Shown one piece after another: positions 35,954-47,470 of a DNA stretch of 64,000 nucleotides; the stretch's first letter is position 1, and each line of letters begins with the position of its first letter. Where the stretch lies: assembly GCF_000208745.1 (NCBI RefSeq), contig NC_030850.1, positions 19,322,275 through 19,386,274 of the forward strand. Reading direction: 5' to 3'. The stretch comes from Theobroma cacao. Lineage: Eukaryota; Streptophyta; Magnoliopsida; Malvales; Malvaceae. Made by a program: the position numbers and the translations under genes. A model generated the notes under the pieces. The model did not search any database, was not told the DNA's origin, and saw only the letters and a program-made list of their open reading frames with translations.

Positions 35954-37217
35954 CCTCACCCACATCTTTGAGTGGTGCCTGCCCCAACTCAAGTGGATAG
36001 TGATCAATCCCCATTATCTTATTGATTCCTCAAGTATAGGATCATTCTTATCTATAACTTGCATCGTAATCATAAAATCATTCTTATTAACCATTATCAT
36101 TCTTAACCCATACTGTACATGGAAGTCTCATCACATACATCTCATGGCATACATTTCATATTATATCTCATAATTCATAATCTTATCATGGGAGGGAATA
36201 CATACACTCTCCAAGCAATTCAACATCATATACATACATGTCATCATCATTCTTTAACTCATAGGTGGGAACTCATACATCCACCAACATTCTTTATGAC
36301 ATCATGTCAAGTATATACACCATTCCATTCATCTCATTTTGATAGAAAGCATTTGAAAGGGCTTATCCACCCTAATTAAAAAGTAAGACATAATAGGTTA
36401 TTTACATGCATAGTAGATTCATAAACTTGTTGAATATCATTTGTGATCAACTCATACAAAAGTCATCATTAACAATAATTCTTTAATCATAATTTTTTGA
36501 AATTTATCTAGAAAAAAATATTGATAATCAAATCCTCTGCAAAGCCATTCTTAAAACAACAATTTTTCATGAATTATAAATAATTTCAATAGATGCTTAC
36601 TTTATATACAAAATACTTGAAAAGGTGTATCCACTCACTTAATTGAAGGCTTAATTTTTAACAACGATCAAGACTCCACTTCGATAAATGTTTCTGAGTT
36701 TCCAACCACTCCTAAACATTTAACAATCATCGTAATCAATAATTAGACTAATAATCTCATAATAATCATTCTAAGCATTTTCAAAACTACTTGGATTCAT
36801 TTAATTTAATTTTCTAACTTTAACTTGCTACTACATAACATAATAAATGCTTATAAACACATAAATCCTTCATCCTTACCTTAAGTGAGCTTCGATACTA
36901 AGGAAAATTAAAAAACCTTTAAGTTTTAGTATTGAACAAAAACTATGGGCATAAAAACAATATTTTTAGTGTTGGAAATTCATGAATCAAAGATTTCAAG
37001 TTTGAATAATGCTACCTTTGTTCATAAAACTTAAACCCAAGCTTCAAATCTTCCAAAATGATGATTTGGGTTGAAAATGGGTTTGAGAAAGATGAGAGTT
37101 GATTAAAAACTAGTGAAAATGGCCAAGAATTATCAAATTCTTGTAAAATGTGACATATTTATACTTTGAGGTGTGAAAATACAATTTTACCCATTTTATT
37201 TATATGAAAATGGCATG

Positions 37218-37380
37218 ATCTATCGATAGATTTAGCCGTATATCGATAGATTTAGTCTTTGGAACAAATCTATTGATAAATGATAAACGTCTATTGATAG
37301 ATGTTCTTTACGGTCTTTTTTAAAAGCTTTTTGGTTTCACTCTATTAATAGATTAAGAACATTTATTGATAAATTTGCTC
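37218..37380. repeat. cluster of ATCTATCGATAGAT-type palindromes
   Basis: A perfect 14-base palindrome at 37218-37231, a shortened copy near 37240, and diverged copies (TCTATTGATA..., TCTATTAATAGAT) up to about 37380. Related to the hairpin at 24841-24876 in the same LTR. Confidence 0.8.
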
Positions 37381-37554
37381 AAGTAGGTAAAAATAAGCGT
37401 CAAAACCTGTCCAATTAGACTCCTTTTAACACCAAACTTTGCAAATCATTTTTATACATCAAAACATGAATATTTCCAATGTTAAAACTTAGTTTTGGCA
37501 TTTCAAAACATAAAATATGCATGCTTACCTAAGGATTCCTCAATTACCTTCTTA

Positions 37555-37559
37555 CTTAA
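37555..37559. repeat. target site duplication CTTAA (left)
   Basis: Matches 46862-46866 and brackets element 4. Confidence 0.93.
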
Positions 37560-38374
37560 TGTAACGACCCCTTTTTTGGCCGCTAACGGCGTCCGAGACT
37601 TCCAAAGAATTTTTGCTAAGTCCCAAACAAGCCTCATTTAAAACTTTCACTAGATTCATTAAATACATATAATCACGTGCGTAAGCGAATATATAAAAAT
37701 TACACTACGATCTACTCCATTCAAAATAATAACAATTCACGTTTATGAGTTGACAACATTTTTCAACAACTAGCAAATTTCGTTCTGACACAACACTAAA
37801 CAACAGAACGACTTAGAGTGGGGCTAGGAGATGCCTTTACCTACTCTACGATGGTCCGTATGTACTGATGGTTACACGTTAGACTGATCTCTCTCTCCAA
37901 AAAAGGAAAATAAGAGGGGTGTGAGTCTCATAGACTTAGTGATAATCATCAACCCTGCGAGCAGACGAAGAGGGGAAATAAATATAAAGGTGGAATGTTT
38001 ATAAACCTGAGTAAGCATAGAAAATACATTCCATAAAACCAAGAGATTTTTTTTTTTTTTTACCTTACAATTCTTAAAAATAATAATTTCCAAGTAAACA
38101 TGTATGAAAACAGCTGTATTTAAGATACTAGAAAATCTTTCAACCCTAACATCCAGTCAACATTAAATTCAATGGCAAGTGAAAAATGAAAATTCTTAAA
38201 TATAAAAAGGCGAATTAATTGATCACCAATGAATAGATAAATTTCACTTGCCATTAAATAAATAAAAATGTTCAAGTATTAATGTCATGCATAGTAAAAT
38301 AAAAATCCACAAGGGAACATCATCCTCGGGTAAGTTTAATATAGCCCTTAGGCTTACTCTCTCAGACATCATCA

Positions 38375-38740
38375 CCTACTCATGGGAAACTGCCCATGCC
38401 ACCATATATAAATCAAGGCTTCAGATCTCCCTTTTTGTCTACTCGTGGGATCTGCCCATGCCACCATATATAAATCGAGGCTTCAGGTCCCCCTTTACCT
38501 ACTCATAGGATCTGCCCATGCCACTATATATAAATCGGGGCTTTAAGTCCCCCTTTGCCTACTCGTGGAAACTGCCCACGTCATCCAATATGAATCGGGA
38601 CTTTAGGTCCCCTTTTTACTTACTCGTGGGAACTGCCCATGCCACCATATATAAATCGGGGCTTCAGGTCTCCCTTTGCTTACTCGTGAGAACTACCCAC
38701 GCCACCTAATATGAATCAGGGCTTCAGGTCCCCCTTTTTA
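38375..38740. repeat. six tandem units of about 62 bp in the element 4 3' LTR
   Basis: Each unit carries a TACTCGTGGGAACTGCCCA-like phrase, then CACC..ATATATAAATCG or CACC..AATATGAATCG, then a GGGCTTCAGGTCCCCCTTT-like phrase. The short + ORFs at 38287-38709 are read from this array and are not genes. Confidence 0.9.
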
Positions 38741-39239
38741 AATCAAATATCAATCACATTCAAATAAAAATCATTGCCCTTTTAATGCATTTGCAAAACA
38801 TAATAGTTTATAAACAATATAATCACAAATTAATGTTGTGTATATTGTATCTCAAAGCATGGTATATTTACCAAATCAACATGCTAAGTGAAATAGATAA
38901 TTTATCCTCAAATTACATGAATCAATACAAAAGGCCATTGGCCTAAACATCACACAAACTTACAAGGTATGATTTTGAAGTGAAAAGCCAGTCAAAGGTT
39001 TGTTTCCCCGTATTTAAAAACATGTAGATATATATATATTTATATATATTATAAAAAAATAGATTTAAAATCCTTGTCACAAACACAAACAACCTAAACC
39101 TATCTACCAACTCATGCTGTCCACAATTTCGTCAACTATCAAATGTAACATTTATAATATATTATAGGGAAATAATTTTAAAATCTAGCACCCACTCACC
39201 TCACAATAACGGGACGCTACTTCGCTATTATTTCGGGCA

Positions 39240-39660
39240 TGTACTTAAATATTCTCTCTTTTTTTCTTCTTTCTTCCCTCTCTTTCTTCTTCTCTGCCGC
39301 TGCTCCTTCTGTTCTTTTTCTTCTTTTTCTTTTTCTTTTTTCTTCCCTCTCTTTCTTATCCTTTGCTGTTGCTCCTTCTATCCTTCTTCTTCTTTTTCTT
39401 TCTTCTTTCTTCCCTCTTCTTCTTCTCCCCGAGACGTCGCTGCTCCCTCTTTCCTTTTCTTTCCTTTCTCTTTTCTCTTCCTCCGGTCCCCACTCTTTTT
39501 CTTCTCTTTCTTTCTTTTTTTTCTTTCTTCTCTCCTTTTTGGCTAGGCCCCCCCTTTTTGTTATTTTTCTTCTTTCTTCTCTCTTCTCTTTTGTCTTTTT
39601 CCTTCCCTTTTTCAGTCGATTGACTTTTCTTCTTCTCTTTTGGTCGGGCCCTCCCTTTCT
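39240..39660. repeat. long polypyrimidine tract (purine on the element's sense strand)
   Basis: Nearly uninterrupted C/T on + with scattered GCCGCTGCT-type breaks. ORFs here encode only low-complexity S/F/L or K/E/R strings. Confidence 0.93.
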
Positions 39661-39747
39661 TCTAAATGAAAGGGGCGTTACAATCTCTCCCACTTAAAAC
39701 AAATTCGTCCTCGAATTACATCAACATAGAGACACTTAACAGTACAT

Positions 39748-41330
39748 TTAACTCTTAAATAAATATGGATATTCTGTTTGTATTTCCTCTTCCGGTTCCC
39801 AAGTCGCCTCTTCTACCAAGTGGTTTTGCCATACTACTTTCACTAAAGCGATGTCCTTAAAGCGAAGCCTTTTTACTTGATAGTCCACTATAGCTACAGG
39901 TTGCTCTTGGTATTTCATCCCATCTTCCAACAATATTGTATCATGTTGTATCACATGTGAAGGGTCTTGAACATATTTTCTGAGCATGGATACATGAAAC
40001 ACTGGATTCACCCCTTCAAAATTCGGTGGTAATGCCAATCGATAAGCAACAATTTCTACACGTTCCAATATTTCAAACGGCTCAATATATCGAAAACTGA
40101 GTTTGCCTTTCTTGCCAAATCTTCGTACTCCTTTAGATGGTTACACTTTTAGAAACACATGATTACCTACTTCGAACTCTAAAGGCCTGCGTCTGTTGTC
40201 GGCATACGACTTTTGTCTACTTTAAGTGACCAATATTCGTTCTCGAATTATTTTTACTCCTTCCACTACTGCTTGTACCATCTCCATCCTCAATAATTTC
40301 CTTTCTCTAACTTCCAACCACCCAATGGGTGAGCTACACTTTCGCCCATATAGTGCCTCAAATGGCGCCATCTTGATACTCGCCTGGTAACTATTATTGT
40401 ATGCAAATTCTGCCAAAGGCAAGTATAAGTTCCAAGAAACTCCAAAATCCAACACGATTGCTCTTAACATATCTTCCAATATTTGGATCGTGTGTTCTGA
40501 CTGACCGTCTGTTTGAGGGCGGTATGTTGTATTAAAGTTCAGTCGGGTTCTTAATTCATCTTGCAACCTCTTCCAAAATCGACTAGTAAACTATGGTCCC
40601 TTATCGGACACAATGGTCACTTAACGGACACAATGGTCACTGGTACGCCATGGATTCTAATAATTTCATTAATATAAATTCGAGCGTATTGTGCCGCTCC
40701 AAACTTTGTCTTGATCGGGAGAATATGTGCTGACTTAGTCAATCGATCTACAATTACCCATATGGAATTGTATCCTCCTTTGACTCAAGGCAAGCTTGTT
40801 ACGAAGTCCATGGCTATATGTTCCCATTTTCATTCAGGTATCGGTAACGGTTGTAATAATCCTGAAGGTCTTTGATGCTCTACCTTCACTTGTTGGCACA
40901 CCAAACATCTCGAAACATATTCCCCTACATCCTTCTTCAATTCTTGCCACCAATATACGAATCTTAAATCATGATACATCTTGGTAGCTCCCGGATGTAC
41001 TGCATAAGCAGCAACGTGTGCTTCCTCTAGAATTTCTTCTCTTAATCCATCTAAGTTTGGCACATGGATTCGAGATCTATGTCTCAATAATCCATCAGAC
41101 CTAAAATCGAACTCAGAAACTTGCTCACCCACACTCCCCAAAATCGTCATTACAAATGTATCTCTAGCTTGGGCATCTCGAATTCGATCTATCAATATTG
41201 GGCGAACCCTAAAATGTGCCAATAGTGCATCTGATCCACTAACCTCAAATTTAACTCCCATATTACCCAGATCCTGTAATTCTTGCACTATCGATCTTTT
41301 CGCCACTGCAATGTGTGCCATACTGCCCAT
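39748..41330 (-). pseudogene. element 4 integrase plus chromodomain-like tail (broken)
   Basis: From 41330 downward: LREEILEEAHVAAYAVHPG and CLVCQQVKVEHQ make a complete HHCC finger. Core segments follow through stops, then TTYRPQTDGQSEHTIQILEDM (40566-40222 piece) and the tail VFHVSMLRKYVQDPSHV and ATWEPEEEI to 39748. Unlike element 1, the zinc-finger cysteines are intact. A 20-bp tandem duplication (40601-40640) shifts the frame in the core. Confidence 0.88.
40601..40640. repeat. 20-bp tandem duplication in the integrase region
   Basis: Two adjacent 20-base copies differing at one base (TTATCGGACACAATGGTCAC, then TTAACGG...). The length is not a multiple of three. Confidence 0.92.
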
Positions 41331-41447
41331 TGACTTTTAATTCAATGCATCAGCTACGACATTCACCTTGTTGGGATGATAGAGTATCGTACAATCATAG
41401 TCTTTCAATAATTCCATCCATCTGCACTGCCTTAAATTTAGATCTCG

Positions 41448-42620
41448 CTATTGAAATATATACTTCAAACTTTTGTGATCCGTATATATTTCACATGTTT
41501 CCCCATACAAATAATGTCTCCATATTTTTAAGGTAAACACGATCACTGCCATATCTAGATCATGTGTAGGATAATTTTGTTCATGCCTCTTAAGTTGTCT
41601 TGAAGCATAAGTGATGACTCTACCATGCTGCATCAATACACATCCTAATCCAACCCTCGAAGCATCACAATAAATAGTGTAGCCCCTAGACCCACATGGC
41701 AGACTTAATATTGGTGCGGACGTCAAACAAGCTTTCAATGTTTGGAAACTGTGTTCACAAGCCTCTGACCATTCAAATTTTACTCCCCTTTGAGTTAACC
41801 TCGTCAACGGAGAGGCTATGTTAGAGAAATCTTTCACAAATCGTCGAAATACCCAACCAATCCTAGAAAACTCCTGATTTCTGTAAATGTCGTGGGTCTA
41901 GCCCAATTCTCAATTGCCTCTACTTTACTAGGATCTACTTGTACTCCATTCTTAGATACAATATGTCCCAAAAAACCAGCACTACTCAACCAAAACAAGC
42001 ACTTAGAAAGTTTCGTGTACAATCTATGCTCCCGTAAGGTTTGTAGCACGATCCTTAAATTCTGTGCATGCTCTTCTCAACTTCTCGAGTATATTAGAAT
42101 GTCATCAATAAAGACGACCACAAATCTATCTAGGTATGCTCGAAACACCCTATTCATCAAGTCCATGAAAGCAGTAGGAGCATTCGCCAATCCAAAAGAC
42201 ATCACCAAAACTTCATAATGTCCATACCTCGTACGGAATACGATTTTGGGTATATCCTCTTCCCTGATCTTTAATTGATGATATCCAGACCTTAAATCTA
42301 TCTTCGAAAAGCATTGAGCCCCTTGTAGCTTATCAAACAAATCATCGATTCTGGGAAGTGGATATTTATTTTTGATCGTAACTTTGTTAAGCTGCCGATA
42401 ATCTATACATAGCCTGAGATTACCATATTTCTTCTTTATGAACAATACTGGCGCTCCCCAAGGTGACACACTTAGGCGAATAAAGCCTTTGTTAATTAAA
42501 TCTTGTAATTGTTCCCTTAACTCCTTTAACTCTGCCCGGGCTATTCAGTACGGAGGCATCGATATTGGTTGCGTTTTTAGAATCAAATCAATACAAAATT
42601 CGATTTCCCTTTTGGGAGGT
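41448..42620 (-). pseudogene. element 4 reverse transcriptase and RNase H (broken)
   Basis: [47 protein letters not shown] and the catalytic [11 protein letters not shown] lie in one long open piece (42469-42077). The connection domain (FLGHIVSKNGVQVDPSKVE) is at 42049-41834, and RNase H ([30 protein letters not shown]) is at 41837-41448. The RT active site and RNase H acidic residues are preserved; only frame breaks and stops disable it. Confidence 0.9.
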
Positions 42621-42697
42621 AATCCGGGCAATTCTTTTGGAAACACGTCTTCAAATTCATTTATTACTGATGTAGTTGCTAAATTCCCTTTTGCACT

Positions 42698-43117
42698 CTA
42701 TACTTCTCTAGTAATTATAGCCATCACACTATCAACCAAATGGCTACTGTGACCATAAATAACAAATGACGGCTTTCTAGAAAATTTAAACTTCACCAAC
42801 TTACGATAACAATCTACATTAGCGTAGCAAGACGCCAACCAATCCATTCCCAATATCACGTTGAATCCTATTGTTGTCATTAACACTAAGTCCACCCAAG
42901 TGTCCCTATTTTTAATCTGAACCACACAAGAACGAAACACATACTCCGCAACATATGATTCTTCCAATAGGGTGATTACTACTAACGGTTCATCCATATA
43001 TTCATAATGCTTGCCTAATTTAGGCATGAAATTTGAAGACACAAAAGAATGTGTGGATCCTGGGTCAAATAAAATTGATGCTTCGTAACCATAAATGAAA
43101 AGATTACCTGTTACCAC
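42698..43117 (-). pseudogene. element 4 aspartic protease
   Basis: Open for 139 codons with an intact LFDPGSTHSFVS active site and [11 protein letters not shown]. Lies between the zinc knuckles and RT. Confidence 0.87.
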
Positions 43118-43319
43118 TGCATTCGAGACATGAGCATTTTATGGTGTCAAAGCGAACACTCTAGCTTGTCCCCCTTCAAAAGCACCTTATTGAGTTGGCC
43201 TTGTCTATCTACCTTGTGACGAGGAAGCTACCCCTTTTCCTTTATCCCTTATGACATTTTTAGTTGGTGTAGTAGCAAAATCGGGTCGTATTGAGCCACG
43301 AGCCAGCTCCTAGTTATGT

Positions 43320-44611
43320 CTATGGGTAGGACAATCCCTCTTCACATGACCAATTCCCCCACACTCATAACAGAACACCATCATCTAGTTACATGGCCCT
43401 GTATGAATCTAACCACAAAAAGTGCAAAGAGGACCCCACTGACCACTTTGTCTATGATTTGAATTAGTCATCCCACTGCTCATAGCCCATCTGTAATTAA
43501 CCCCACTAAAATCACTACTACATAGGGGACTATGAAACTGAAAATTTCTTTTTTGATTTGGTGGACTGGTGAATGCTAACCCTCTGAGTAAGTTACCATC
43601 CCTTCAACCTTGTTGGCCAGCTATATTAACATCTTTACCCCTACTGGGGTCTTTGTATCTAGAAGATCCTTCACCTCGATTTCTTTTACTCTTCTCTCTT
43701 TCCACCCCAACCTCTGCATGTCCTGCCTCGATTTTTCTAGCGGCATCAACTACCTCGAGATAGGATGTAAATCTCTTAGAGACTAGAATTTTGTATAGTA
43801 GCCTATGTAACCCCTTAATAAACCTCTTGATCCTCTCCCTTTCAGTCTGAACCAGATACGGGGCATACCTCGACAACTGAGTAAACTGGATGTCATAATC
43901 TGACACTGTCATCCCAAGTGCCTGCATTAAAGTTTCAAACTCCTGCGCCTTAGCGTCTCTCACGCTTTCAGGTAGAAATCTATCAATGAAAACCTGTGTG
44001 AATTCTTCCCAAGTAAGTGGAGTAGAACCAGGTGGTCTACAGCGCTTGAGTGTAGCAAACCATATCTGCGCTACCTCCGTCAACATAAAGCCTGTCAACT
44101 CAACTGCCCGACGACTAGAGTAACCCAATGCAATACTAATTTTGTCCATCTCATCTAAAAATACTTGTGGGTCTTCTATTGATTTAGCACCCGAAAAGAA
44201 AGGAGGTTTCAATTTCATAAATTCACCTAGAGTCACCATTACATTTCCCCGATCTATTTCCTCATAAAGTTGATAATCTAAATCTTCAAAACTAGAACCC
44301 ATTGTGTCATTTGATTGATGCACTCCCTATCTCCTAAACTCTGCAAACTCTTGGGTTGAGCCTCGCAATCCAATCGCTATCTCCTCTAGGGTGGCAGTGG
44401 GTACCTCAGGATAATCACCTCCTATATCCCCAAAGTTGGTACCAACTCTCCTCTCACTGAAACTTTGACTGCCTTGAAGCTCGGTGATTCGACCTCTAGG
44501 TCCACTTCTCCCACTGCTCCTAAAAAAAGATGCACGTGATCCCTCCGTAGCGTCATCTGGGGCATTAAACCCTCTAATTCCTCTTGAGGTAGCTCGCGTC
44601 CTAGGTGACAT
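43320..44611 (-). pseudogene. element 4 gag with zinc knuckles
   Basis: An ATG at 44611 begins MSPRTRATSRGIRG. One in-frame stop (44327-44329) is the only break before 43604. Core wording is FFSGAKSIEDPQVFLDEMD, DAKAQEFETLMQ and [19 protein letters not shown]. Past a stop, CYECGGIGHVKRDC near 43335-43375 and a CxxC...C finger upstream (about 43385-43430) complete the nucleocapsid region. It is the best preserved gag in the window. Confidence 0.88.
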
Positions 44612-44810
44612 CTCAACACCTAGACAACAACAAACACCCTTCAAATAACTATTAAAAATTATTAATAAAGGTGGCTTACTAAGATTAAGGAGTTCGTGTA
44701 GCCTCTTATTCATAATTCATGTTGCTGTCATGAACCATAGATAAGACTCTACACTACCCCTGACACTCCGTTGACAACACAAGAAATATTAGGACTTTTC
44801 TAAACCTAGG

Positions 44811-44822
44811 GCTCTGATACCA
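44811..44822 (-). other. primer-binding site of element 4
   Basis: The minus strand reads TGGTATCAGAGC, an exact match to the usual site complementary to initiator methionine tRNA. Confidence 0.92.
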
Positions 44823-45644
44823 ATATTGTAATGACCCATTCCTTGGTCGTTACTAGCATTCGAGACTTCCAAAGAATTTTCGCTAAGTCCCGAACAAGCT
44901 TCTTTTAAAACTGTCGCAAGATTCATTAAATACATATAATCACGTGCGTAAGCGAATATATAAAAATTAAACTACTATCTACTCCATTCAAAATAATAAC
45001 AATTCACGTTTAGGAGGTGACAGCATTTTTCAACATCTAGCAAATTTCGTTCTGATACAACACTAAATAGCAGAGCGACTTAAAGCAGGGCTAGAAAATG
45101 CCTTTACCTACTCTACGGTGGTCCATATGCACCGATGGTTACACGTTAGACTGATCTCTCTCTACAAAAAGGGAAAATAAGAGGGGTGTGAGTCTCATAG
45201 ACTCAATGATAATCATCGACCCCGTGAGCAGGCAAAGAGGGGAAACAAACATAAAGGTGGAATGTTTATAAACTCAAGTAAGCATAGAAAATAAATTCCA
45301 TAAAACCAAGAGATTTGTTTTTTTTTTATCTTACAATTCTTAAAAATAATAATTCCCAAGTAAACATGTATGAAAACAGTTGTATTTAAGATATTAGAAA
45401 ATTTTTCAACCTCGACATCTTGTCAATATTAAATTCAATGGCAAGTAAAAAATGAAAATTCTTAAATATAAAAAGGCGAATTAATTGATCACCAATGAAT
45501 ATATAAATTTCCCTTGCCATTAAATAAATAAAAATTTTCAAGTATTAATGCCATGCATAGTAAAATAAAAATCCACAAGGGAACATCATCCTCGGGTAAG
45601 TTTAATATAACCCTTGGGCTTACTCTCTCAGACATCATCACCTA

Positions 45645-45890
45645 CTTGTGGGAAACTGCCCACACCACCATATATAAATTGGGGCTTCAAGTCCCCCTTT
45701 GCTTACTCGTGGGAACTGCCCACGTCACCCAATATGAATCGGGGTTTCAGGTCCCCCTTTTACCTACTTGTGGGAACTGCCCACGTCACCATATATAAAT
45801 CGGGGCTTCAGGTCCCATTTTGCCTACTCGTGGGAATTACTCACACCACCCAATATGAATCGGGACTTCAGGTCTCCCTTTTTAAATCAA
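45645..45890. repeat. four tandem units of about 62 bp in the element 4 5' LTR
   Basis: Same unit as 38375-38740, two copies fewer. Confidence 0.9.
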
Positions 45891-46384
45891 ATATCAATCA
45901 CGTTCAAATAAAAATCATTGCCTTTTTAATGCATTTGCAAAACATAATAGTTTGTAAACAATATAATCACAAATCAATGTTGTGTATATTGTATCTCAAA
46001 GTATGGTATATTTACCAAATCAGCATGCTAAGTGAAATAAATAATTTATCCTTAAATTTCGTGAATCAATACAAAAGGCCATTGGCCTAAACATCACACA
46101 AACTTGCAAGGTATGATTTTGAAGTGAAAAGCCAGTCAAAGGTTTGTTTCCCCGTATTTAAAAACATGTAGATATATATATTTATATATATTATAAAAAA
46201 ATAGATTTAAAATCCTTGTCACAAACACAAACAACCTAAAGTTTCTACCAACTCATGCTGTCCACAATTTCGTCAACTATTAAATGTAACATATATAATA
46301 TATTATAGGGAAATAATTTTAAAATCTAGCACCCACTCACCTCACAATAGCGGGATGTTACTTCGCTATTATTTCGCGCATGTA

Positions 46385-46850
46385 CTTAAATATTCTCTTT
46401 TTTTTCTTTCTCTTTTTTTTCTTTTTTCTTCCCTCTCTTTTTTTCTCCTCTACCGCTGCTCCTTTTCTCTTATTCTTCTTTTTCTTTTTTTTTCTTTCTT
46501 CCCTCTCTTTTTTTCTCCTTTGCCGCTGCTCCTTCTCTTATTCTTCTTTTTCTTTTTCTTCTTTCTTCCCTATCTTTTTTCTCCTTTGTCATTGCTCCTT
46601 CTCTTCTTCTTCTTTTTTTTTCTTTCTTCTTTCTTCCCTCTTCTTCTTCTCCTTGAGACGTCGCTGCTCCCTCTTTCCTTTTCTTTCCTTTCACTTTTCT
46701 CTCCCTCTGATCCCCACTATTTTTCTTCTCTTTCTTTCTTCTCTCCTTTTTGGCCGACCCCCCCCCCCCTTTTTCTTCTTTTTCTTCTTTCTTCTCTTTT
46801 CTCTTTTATCTTTTTCCTTCCCTTTTTCTGTTCCTTTCTTCTAAATGAGA
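46385..46850. repeat. long polypyrimidine tract, 5' LTR copy
   Basis: Counterpart of 39240-39660. ORFs at 46355-46894 and minus 46470-46694 are low-complexity readings of it. Confidence 0.93.
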
Positions 46851-46861
46851 AGGGCGTTACA

Positions 46862-46866
46862 CTTAA
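46862..46866. repeat. target site duplication CTTAA (right)
   Basis: Right partner of 37555-37559. Confidence 0.93.
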
Positions 46867-46880
46867 GGTGGGATTTCACA

Positions 46881-47470
46881 TTCTTCCCTGTTAGCCTTGA
46901 GTTATATCATGTTTTGATTTGACAAAAATCACATGTTATCTTGAACTTAATGTTAAGCATTTGAAATTGTCTTAAATACATTTTTAATCCCTTAAGGTTA
47001 CAAATTTGTTTAAAAAGCCATGCATAATTAGAAAACATCTTATAAGCTTTCAAATAATGCATATTTAGCTAAAAATATGAGAGCAAACATGCTTTGAAAT
47101 CTCATTTGAATGTAGGATCAAGGCAAGGAAGAAATAATTGAAGAGAAGAGCCAAAAAGCTAAGAAAACCTCAAGACACAAGTCAAGAGTCGATCTTAGAG
47201 AAGCTTAAGTTGATCCAAAGACTGAACAACTATAGAACTTGAAGATTGTAAAGCCATAATTGACCTTGAAATTTCTATTGTCAGTAAGAGAAAACTTGAA
47301 GCCAGGCAAGCACCATGGCATCGAGGGGTTGTGCCTTGGCGTCGAGAGGAGATATTTGAAGAATTAGTGTAGAAAAGAAAAGGGCTACAAGCTGATTAAG
47401 ATTTTATGGGTTCTATAATTATTTTAAGCTCATATGAAAAGCTAAGTAGGTAAAATTAGGAAGATTATGT
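46881..47470. other. unassigned stretch before the Athila-like LTR block
   Basis: TTCTTCCCTGTTAGCC follows the LTR family C end and could be its degraded polypurine tract (read on minus). The rest has no ORF or recognised repeat and may be the U3 part of the Athila-like LTR. Confidence 0.4.

Larger units (their letters stand above)
35954..37559 (-). repeat. middle piece of LTR family C
   Basis: Continues the host LTR. A phrase around 35965 (TTTGAGTGGTGCCTGCCC) repeats one just before element 2 at about 25216, so element 2 inserted in a small tandem array. It contains a minus-strand TATA box at 37156-37163 and ATCTATCGATAGAT-type palindromes (37218-37380). The ORFs at 35889-36379 lack family features. 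Confidence 0.7.
37560..39682 (-). repeat. 3' LTR of element 4 (2123 bp, family D)
   Basis: TGTAACGACCCC to GGGGCGTTACA on +. It contains six ~62-bp tandem units (38375-38740), a TA-rich stretch near 39030-39055 that could hold the TATA box, and a ~420-bp pyrimidine (minus-strand purine) tract at 39240-39660. Confidence 0.92.
37560..46861 (-). mobile_element. complete Ty3/gypsy element, Tekay/Del-like (element 4)
   Basis: Minus-strand element with both LTRs (37560-39682 and 44827-46861), a perfect tRNA-iMet primer site, gag, protease, RT, RNase H, integrase with chromo-like tail, and a CTTAA target duplication. The two LTRs differ at roughly one base in ten over the first 200 bases by eye, plus repeat-number and indel differences, so the insertion is not recent. 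All genes are broken, some only lightly. Confidence 0.93.
44827..46861 (-). repeat. 5' LTR of element 4 (2035 bp, family D)
   Basis: TGTAATGACCC to AGGGCGTTACA. Same layout as the 3' LTR, but with four tandem units (45645-45890) instead of six and a rearranged pyrimidine tract (46385-46850). Confidence 0.92.
24032..46880 (-). mobile_element. gypsy LTR, family C, expanded by nested insertions
   Basis: Three separated pieces form one LTR of about 2.89 kb: 24032-25300, 35954-37559 and 46867-46880. The outer ends are TGTCACATCCC and GGGATTTCACA (TG...CA). A minus-strand TATA box (TATAAATA complement at 37156-37163) gives the orientation. The flanks CTTTT and TTCTT do not match as a target duplication, and no primer site lies at the left end, so it may be a solo LTR with eroded duplication or the 3' LTR of a truncated element. 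The insertions are described separately. Confidence 0.7.

Noticed and set aside
36119..36379. Histidine/serine-rich ORFs in the middle piece of LTR family C
   Set aside because: They arise from CAT/CATCAT-rich LTR sequence with no domain.
38287..38709. Short + strand ORFs with repeated peptide phrases
   Set aside because: They read through the ~62-bp LTR tandem units; copy number differs in the other LTR and no start context is conserved.
39217..39697. Long ORFs on both strands encoding K/E/R-rich or S/F/L-rich proteins
   Set aside because: They are translations of a polypyrimidine/polypurine tract inside an LTR; no domain, and the sister LTR has a different length and frame.
44811..44822. 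tRNA-like sequence
   Set aside because: Only the 12-base primer-binding complement is present; there is no cloverleaf around it. The same holds for the other primer sites.
24027..46885. Target site duplication for LTR family C
   Set aside because: Flanks CTTTT and TTCTT do not match, so solo-LTR status is left open.
46355..46894. ORFs in the second polypyrimidine tract
   Set aside because: Same low-complexity origin as in the other LTR of element 4.
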